Source of the DNA: a virus
Strand: one strand, 5' to 3'
DNA length: 25,334 bases
Virus record (IMG/VR): IMGVR_UViG_3300030109_000288
Location: 11,498 to 36,831 of that record
In this document: positions 22,453-25,334 of the stretch, piece after piece
How the letters are laid out: the number at the start of each line of letters is the position of its first letter
How positions within the stretch are numbered: position 1 is the first letter of the stretch
Notes under the pieces: model-generated
Database searches by the model: none
What the model saw: the letters and a program-made list of their open reading frames with translations, nothing else
What the model was told of the DNA's origin: nothing
Position numbers and translations under genes: made by a program

Positions 22453-22521
22453 GATTTCTTAGGTATCCTAAGGAGTATAACATTAATGATTAATATATAT
22501 ACATCCTTAGGGTTCTTAAGT
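22453..22521. repeat. AT-rich palindromic intergenic segment
   Basis: This is part of the longest gene-free stretch in the minus-strand region (22421-22524). It has an inverted repeat CTTAGG-TAT-CCTAAG (22458-22472), a second degenerate copy (22506-22520, CTTA...TAAG), and the palindrome ATTAAT-G-ATTAAT (22482-22494) followed by an AT run. CCTAAGGA (22467-22474) and TCCTTAGG (22504-22511) form an 8-bp inverted pair around the AT-rich core. An extended -10 like TGTTATACT (22482-22474, minus strand) is also present. It may be a regulatory region or replication origin. Confidence 0.5.
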
Positions 22522-22550
22522 ATACTACAGTTCTTCGTCCTCTTTGTCAA
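22522..22550 (-). promoter_or_regulatory. Candidate sigma70-type promoter before the small basic gene
   Basis: On the minus strand TTGACA (22550-22545), a 17-nt spacer and TAGTAT (22527-22522). The -10 overlaps the stop codon of the zinc-ribbon gene. It has the same -35 and spacing as the candidates at 22059-22087 and 18165-18193. It would produce a leader containing the AT-rich palindromes and the start-associated element. Confidence 0.45.
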
Positions 22551-22704
22551 GGACATAATTTATATCTCGGATAAAATCATACTCCTCAGTAGCTTCGTAG
22601 ATGGAACCAATGCACTTGTTGCAGGTGTCCATGTGATTACCTTCGACATCCTTTCGAAGTAATTCTGAATTATTTAGTTTAACATCACAGATTTTACATC
22701 GCAT
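22525..22704 (-). CDS. Small zinc-ribbon protein (59 aa)
   Basis: The frame starts immediately after the preceding stop (ATG at 22704). It reads MRCKICDVKLNNSELLRKDV, then EGNHMDTCNKCIGSIYEATE, and ends in an acidic tail (VLDKEDEEL). Two CxxC pairs (C3/C6 and C28/C31) form a compact zinc ribbon. Such small phage zinc proteins often bind nucleic acid or a host transcription factor; the partner here is unknown. Its last codons overlap the -10 of a promoter candidate. Confidence 0.75.
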   Translation of the reverse strand: MRCKICDVKLNNSELLRKDVEGNHMDTCNKCIGSIYEATEEYDFIRDINYVLDKEDEEL

Positions 22705-23226
22705 TTACTTGTCCTTTTCTTTAGTATTTACTTGATCCTCAAATCCGATGGTATACCAGATTGGTTCTGATGTAAACTGCCACCGGGCCATGTAAGATTT
22801 CTCGTTGATGTAGTAGTTACGGTACGCCATGATGGTATTCTCAGGCACCTTGCAGTAGTCGTGCATACACTGAGGTGGATCAGTGAAGGGACCGTTGCGT
22901 AATTCATACGGACAATTGCCCAAGTCCCTCACCATGCCGATCCTCTCGGTCTTGTGAACCTTTCCGTACCTCTTCGTGTACTCCTTACATAAACTATTAA
23001 GAAGGTTCCATAACCATGTGTAATTACTACGGTTTTCCCTAGCCCAGACTGCGCTTGGGTGGTTCTTATGGGTGGCCTTGTAGCAGTCAATGCTAGGCTC
23101 CCCGTCGATCTCATGGTGGGCAGTACTGAGTAGCTGGGCAGTCTCCAGTATCATTTTGACAACGTGCTTGTCGCAGTGCATCTTGGCGCACTGAACCGGA
23201 TCCCTGTCTAGGTAGAATATATTCAT
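22705..23226 (-). CDS. Conserved phage protein of unknown function (CDKHVVKM family)
   Basis: The 173-aa protein begins MNIFYLDRDPVQCAKMHCDK and continues HVVKMILETAQLLSTAHHEI. Later motifs are YKATHKNHPSAVWARENRSN, YTWLW, EYTKRYGKVHKTE and IMAYRNYYINEK. I recognise this combination from many phage genomes, marine ones included, as a conserved hypothetical family. The many invariant His, Cys, Asp and Lys residues suggest an enzyme, possibly acting on DNA or nucleotides. Its start overlaps the dCMP deaminase stop (ATGA). I do not assign a reaction. Confidence 0.75.
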   Translation of the reverse strand: MNIFYLDRDPVQCAKMHCDKHVVKMILETAQLLSTAHHEIDGEPSIDCYKATHKNHPSAVWARENRSNYTWLWNLLNSLCKEYTKRYGKVHKTERIGMVRDLGNCPYELRNGPFTDPPQCMHDYCKVPENTIMAYRNYYINEKSYMARWQFTSEPIWYTIGFEDQVNTKEKDK

Positions 23227-23678
23227 GCGTTTATAACCTCCATCTTAGCTTGGATAACCTGAACATTACCTTCTCTTAGAAAATCTAAACCTTCAGAACT
23301 TCGGTACTCTTCGGAGAAGATAACACAAACGATACCGGATTGCAAGATTAACTTGGCACACTGTAAGCACGGGGCATGAGTACATACTATCGTGGCACCC
23401 TCCCCACTTTCAGTAGCTCTTGCAAGCTTAGCTATTGCGTTGGATTCTGCGTGTAAGACTTGAGGTCTCGTAACCAGCTTCGGCTGTTCGTCCACATCAG
23501 TGCTATATAACTCTGACTCACAGTTATTATCCCAGCCCGATGGTGTACCGTTGTATCCGATGGATATGATACGTTCGTCTTTTACAACGATACATCCTAC
23601 TTTGAGTCTCCGCGCTGTGCTGCACTCAGCAAACGCATAAGCTGTTTCCATGTATGCAATTAAATGTTTCTCTTTCAT
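23223..23678 (-). CDS. Deoxycytidylate (dCMP) deaminase
   Basis: The 151-aa product has the zinc-dependent deaminase signature: HAESNAIAKL with His76 and catalytic Glu78, and APCLQCAKLILQ with Cys104 and Cys107. CSTARRLKVGCIVVKD and YNGTPSGWDNNCE are typical of dCMP rather than cytidine deaminases. It converts dCMP to dUMP, the substrate for thymidylate synthesis, and so complements the class II reductase encoded in the same unit. No thymidylate synthase is present in the window. It starts in an ATGA junction with a 30-codon membrane-protein gene. Confidence 0.93.
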   Translation of the reverse strand: MKEKHLIAYMETAYAFAECSTARRLKVGCIVVKDERIISIGYNGTPSGWDNNCESELYSTDVDEQPKLVTRPQVLHAESNAIAKLARATESGEGATIVCTHAPCLQCAKLILQSGIVCVIFSEEYRSSEGLDFLREGNVQVIQAKMEVINA

Positions 23679-23767
23679 AGGAACACCTCAATAATTATCA
23701 CGGTCACCAGTATAATCAGAAACACTGACAAGTCGTCGTTGATTGTTTTCATTATCTTTCTAAGCAT
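23675..23767 (-). CDS. Membrane microprotein (30 aa)
   Basis: This frame is far below usual calling limits but exactly fills the 88-nt gap between two genes. Its ATG forms TAATG with the upstream stop and its TGA forms ATGA with the dCMP deaminase start. The product MLRKIMKTINDDLSVFLIIL ending VTVIIIEVFL has a basic N-terminus and a hydrophobic segment (about residues 13-30), as in a single-pass membrane peptide. GGGG lies just upstream of the ATG; a second ATG (Met6) is possible. No homologue is known to me. Confidence 0.6.
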   Translation of the reverse strand: MLRKIMKTINDDLSVFLIILVTVIIIEVFL

Positions 23768-24021
23768 TAGCCCCAATCCTTCCTATCGTTTTCTTCACGC
23801 CAACCTTGCAAATACTCCGCAATCTGGGTCGCAGTCATCATCTCACGAGGTACTTTGTACCCGTTACTAGTTCCATTGGGCCAGTAGTGTGGGCTGTAGT
23901 TTCTGTTGTAGTACCTATCCGCTGAACCTCTGTCATATGGGCTTCCATGTGCGTGTTGCATTGCTATCTTTTCTCCTGCTTTCCGTAGTTTCGTTATGAT
24001 TTCCTGCGTTTCGTAGTTCAT
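23767..24021 (-). CDS. Conserved small phage protein (GSPYDRG...KDWG)
   Basis: The product is 84 aa. The N-terminal MNYETQEIITKLRKAGEKIA is a short helix that resembles the N-terminus of the neighbouring upstream gene. The rest, GSPYDRGSADRYYNRNYSPH, then YWPNGT, MTATQIAEYLQGW and the ending KDWG, fits a family I recognise from marine phages (PYDRG.AD.YY.R...PH....G). Function unknown. It begins in an ATGA overlap and ends in a TAATG junction. Confidence 0.75.
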   Translation of the reverse strand: MNYETQEIITKLRKAGEKIAMQHAHGSPYDRGSADRYYNRNYSPHYWPNGTSNGYKVPREMMTATQIAEYLQGWREENDRKDWG

Positions 24022-24233
24022 TCGTCATCCTCCTCTTGAAATAATCCATCCCAGTAATTCACAAGATACCCTCTTGTTCCTATCATTGCAACAAAAACTT
24101 TCTTACCCGGTTCGTATTCCTCTTCTGTCTCATACATTCCAGTGTTCCCCTTGGCCGGGATGGTGTACCCCGCCTTTCGAAGTGCCTTGATTGTTTCCTG
24201 TGTTTGTTCCTTGGTCCATATTCTAACAGTCAT
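24018..24233 (-). CDS. Hypothetical small protein
   Basis: The product is 71 aa: MTVRIWTKEQTQETIKALRK, AGYTIPAKGNTGMYETEEEY, and a C-terminal beta-like part (KKVFVAMIGTRGYLVNYWDG) with an acidic end (QEEDDE). The TQETIKALRKAG segment resembles TQEIITKLRKAG in the next gene. The product is probably a small alpha/beta protein. It is joined by ATGA overlaps to both neighbours. No family was recognised. Confidence 0.65.
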   Translation of the reverse strand: MTVRIWTKEQTQETIKALRKAGYTIPAKGNTGMYETEEEYEPGKKVFVAMIGTRGYLVNYWDGLFQEEDDE

Positions 24234-24379
24234 TCGTCGTCCTCCTCAATGGCATCCCTAAGGATAGTTCTAATATCAGCAAGGAATTCTTCTGCTTTTT
24301 TATTCCTACCAGCAACGATCATTAGCATCATTGCTTCAAGCTTGGATGTCAAATCCTCAGCCATTTCTTTCTTAGTCAT
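24230..24379 (-). CDS. Hypothetical small acidic helical protein (49 aa)
   Basis: I chose the ATG at 24379 (MTKKEMAEDLTSKLEAMMLM). GAAAGG precedes it and the conserved palindrome ends 20 nt upstream, as at other starts. The frame is open to an ATG at 24412, but that longer start would translate the palindrome itself. The product is helical and amphipathic (VAGRNKKAEEFLADIRTILR) with an acidic end (EEDDE). It overlaps the next gene by ATGA. Function unknown. Confidence 0.6.
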   Translation of the reverse strand: MTKKEMAEDLTSKLEAMMLMIVAGRNKKAEEFLADIRTILRDAIEEDDE

Positions 24380-24399
24380 GTCTTTACCTTTCAATTTTC

Positions 24400-24411
24400 T
24401 GGGACATCCCA
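24400..24411 (-). promoter_or_regulatory. Start-associated palindrome upstream of the 49-aa gene
   Basis: Minus-strand reading is AACA-TGGGATGTCCCA-GAAAATTGAAAGG, with the ATG (24379) 20 nt after the palindrome. The palindrome is identical to the copies at 17961 and 22441; the flanks have drifted slightly. It fills the gap after the DUF7227-like gene's stop (24416). Confidence 0.65.
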
Positions 24412-24415
24412 TGTT

Positions 24416-25096
24416 TTAATCGATAACGAATCCTGTCGTATCCTTCTTCGCTTTACCCTTCGCATATAATGCCACAACTACATTGTCGGGGTCAAGAAAT
24501 CTTAGATCATCCCTGTCGCCGTCGATAACCTGACGACCTAAAAATGTATCAGGAATACTTTCCTTGTCCCGAAATACTACCGCCATGTTGGCGCTATACT
24601 TGTTCGCATACTCTACTACCTTGTCGCGATACTGAATATTAGCTTCAGAATATGATAACGTCAAGTGATAGTTGTCCGGCCAGTTCTTCGCTACACGATT
24701 GTATACCTTTGTGTAGTCATAGAATTGTATATCGGGATAGTCTACGATCACATCTTTCCAATTGTAATCCGACGTTCCGTTGAGCCGGACCACAGGTTGT
24801 ATTCCCTTGCGTTGACAGTATCGCTGAAACTTGTCGAGATCGTCGCGCAGAAGATAGTTGAACCGATTAGGTAGTTTGATTAGCATCTCCGTCTTACGAT
24901 GACGCGCCTCCTGAACGGTATTCATGGCACCTCGTCCCGCCGTATTGAGACAACCTTCGCGACAACCTGCTAGGCGTGACAAGGGACACAAGTAATCGTC
25001 CGGCGTCAGGTATAAAATAGCTGTGAGATATTCGCTACCATCACCCTTTACAGTCTTGGCGTTATTACCTACACCTATAAGTTTATAGTTAGACAT
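24416..25096 (-). CDS. DUF7227 / gp88-like conserved phage protein
   Basis: The product is 226 aa from the ATG at 25096; the ATG at 25105 (229 aa) is also possible and neither has a strong ribosome binding site. Hallmarks are YLCPLSRLAGCREGCLNTAG with three Cys, then RGAMNTVQEARHRKTEMLI, VVRLNGTSDYNW, DIQFYDYTKVYNRV and YHLTLSYSEAN. I recognise this from phage proteins annotated gp88 or DUF7227 (names from memory). Function is unknown; the Cys cluster near the N-terminus suggests metal binding. It overlaps the preceding gene's 3' end by 8 nt and is followed by the palindrome upstream of the 49-aa gene. Confidence 0.8.
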   Translation of the reverse strand: MSNYKLIGVGNNAKTVKGDGSEYLTAILYLTPDDYLCPLSRLAGCREGCLNTAGRGAMNTVQEARHRKTEMLIKLPNRFNYLLRDDLDKFQRYCQRKGIQPVVRLNGTSDYNWKDVIVDYPDIQFYDYTKVYNRVAKNWPDNYHLTLSYSEANIQYRDKVVEYANKYSANMAVVFRDKESIPDTFLGRQVIDGDRDDLRFLDPDNVVVALYAKGKAKKDTTGFVID

Positions 25097-25277
25097 TGCT
25101 CTCATCCAGTTCTGTTACAGTTACGTTCATTAGATGCTCATGTGTATGGTATGCCATATCAAGTGCTTGCGTTGTGTTTATAGCTTTGACTACTACACTA
25201 TCAGGATAGAATATACCAATTGCACCCGCACGTCTACCCTTTTGCCATGATACTCTATAGGTTTTCATTGTCACCAC
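25089..25277 (-). CDS. Hypothetical small protein
   Basis: The product is 62 aa from GTG at 25277, chosen because GAGGAG lies 7 nt upstream; ATG at 25268 would give 59 aa. The sequence MVTMKTYRVSWQKGRRAGAI, then GIFYPDSVVVKAINTTQALD and MNVTVTELDES looks like a small beta-alpha-beta domain, of the kind common in phage early genes ('YRV.W.........V.A.N...A'). Function unknown. It overlaps the next gene. Confidence 0.6.
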   Translation of the reverse strand: MVTMKTYRVSWQKGRRAGAIGIFYPDSVVVKAINTTQALDMAYHTHEHLMNVTVTELDESNV

Positions 25278-25334
25278 CGAACTCCTCTATTAAAAATTCT
25301 ATTTCGTCATCATTTGCATTATGAAGATAATAAT
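25255..25334 (-). CDS. 3' end of an upstream small gene (partial)
   Basis: A minus-strand frame open from the window edge ends at TAG (25257-25255). The visible residues are LHNANDDEIEFLIEEFGGDN followed by ENL, an acidic C-terminus like those of neighbouring small proteins. It overlaps the next gene by 23 nt and contains that gene's GAGGAG site. Too little is present to identify it. Confidence 0.45.
   Translation of the reverse strand, partial: YYLHNANDDEIEFLIEEFGGDNENL

Noticed and set aside
24380-24412. Longer N-terminus (ATG at 24412) for the 49-aa gene
   Set aside because: It would translate the conserved palindrome and lacks a ribosome binding site; ATG at 24379 has GAAAGG and the standard 20-nt spacing from the element.
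1-25334. tRNA genes, CRISPR arrays, insertion sequences, integrase
   Set aside because: None seen; the window is almost fully occupied by overlapping phage genes, with no room for a tRNA in the gaps.

Overview
The window is part of a tailed double-stranded DNA bacteriophage genome. It is coding-dense with no host genes. Replication genes resemble phage T7 (family A DNA polymerase, primase-helicase, ssDNA-binding protein with acidic tail, endonuclease I), and there is an adenosylcobalamin-dependent ribonucleotide reductase. A podovirus adaptor/nozzle/internal-virion-protein block follows a marine-phage-type tail-fibre end. Together these suggest a marine podovirus of an alphaproteobacterial host, close to the SIO1/cobavirus (Zobellviridae) type. 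That placement is inferred from gene content only.

Positions 1-14040 (plus strand) form the late region. It holds the 3' end of a tail fibre, a fibre-associated protein and a lysis cassette (secreted small protein, membrane/coiled-coil protein, holin, GH24 endolysin). Next come the tail adaptor and nozzle-like protein, a block of large probable ejection proteins (258, 290, 260, 1386 and 650 aa), and three tiny basic proteins. Most neighbours overlap by ATGA or TAATG junctions, so the region looks like one translationally coupled unit.

Positions 14037-25334 (minus strand, read from high to low coordinates) form the replication and nucleotide-metabolism region. From the right edge it runs: small hypotheticals, a DUF7227/gp88-like protein, more small proteins, a 30-aa membrane microprotein, dCMP deaminase, a conserved unknown, a small zinc-ribbon protein, two small proteins, SSB, primase-helicase, HNH endonuclease, DNA polymerase, Cas4-like exonuclease, a DUF1737-like protein, endonuclease I, small proteins, a DUF1289-like protein and class II RNR. 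The two units converge with their stop codons overlapping by 4 bp.

The most interesting signal is a dispersed element with the palindrome TGGGA-N2/3-TCCCA and an A-rich flank. Four minus-strand copies sit 17-20 nt before a start codon. Three are intergenic. The fourth lies inside the primase-helicase gene, just before an internal ATG that would give a helicase form without the zinc finger, like T7 gp4B. A fifth palindrome lies at the convergent junction. Three promoter-like sequences share TTGACA-N17-TARTAT. Several genes under 60 codons were recovered by hand reading.
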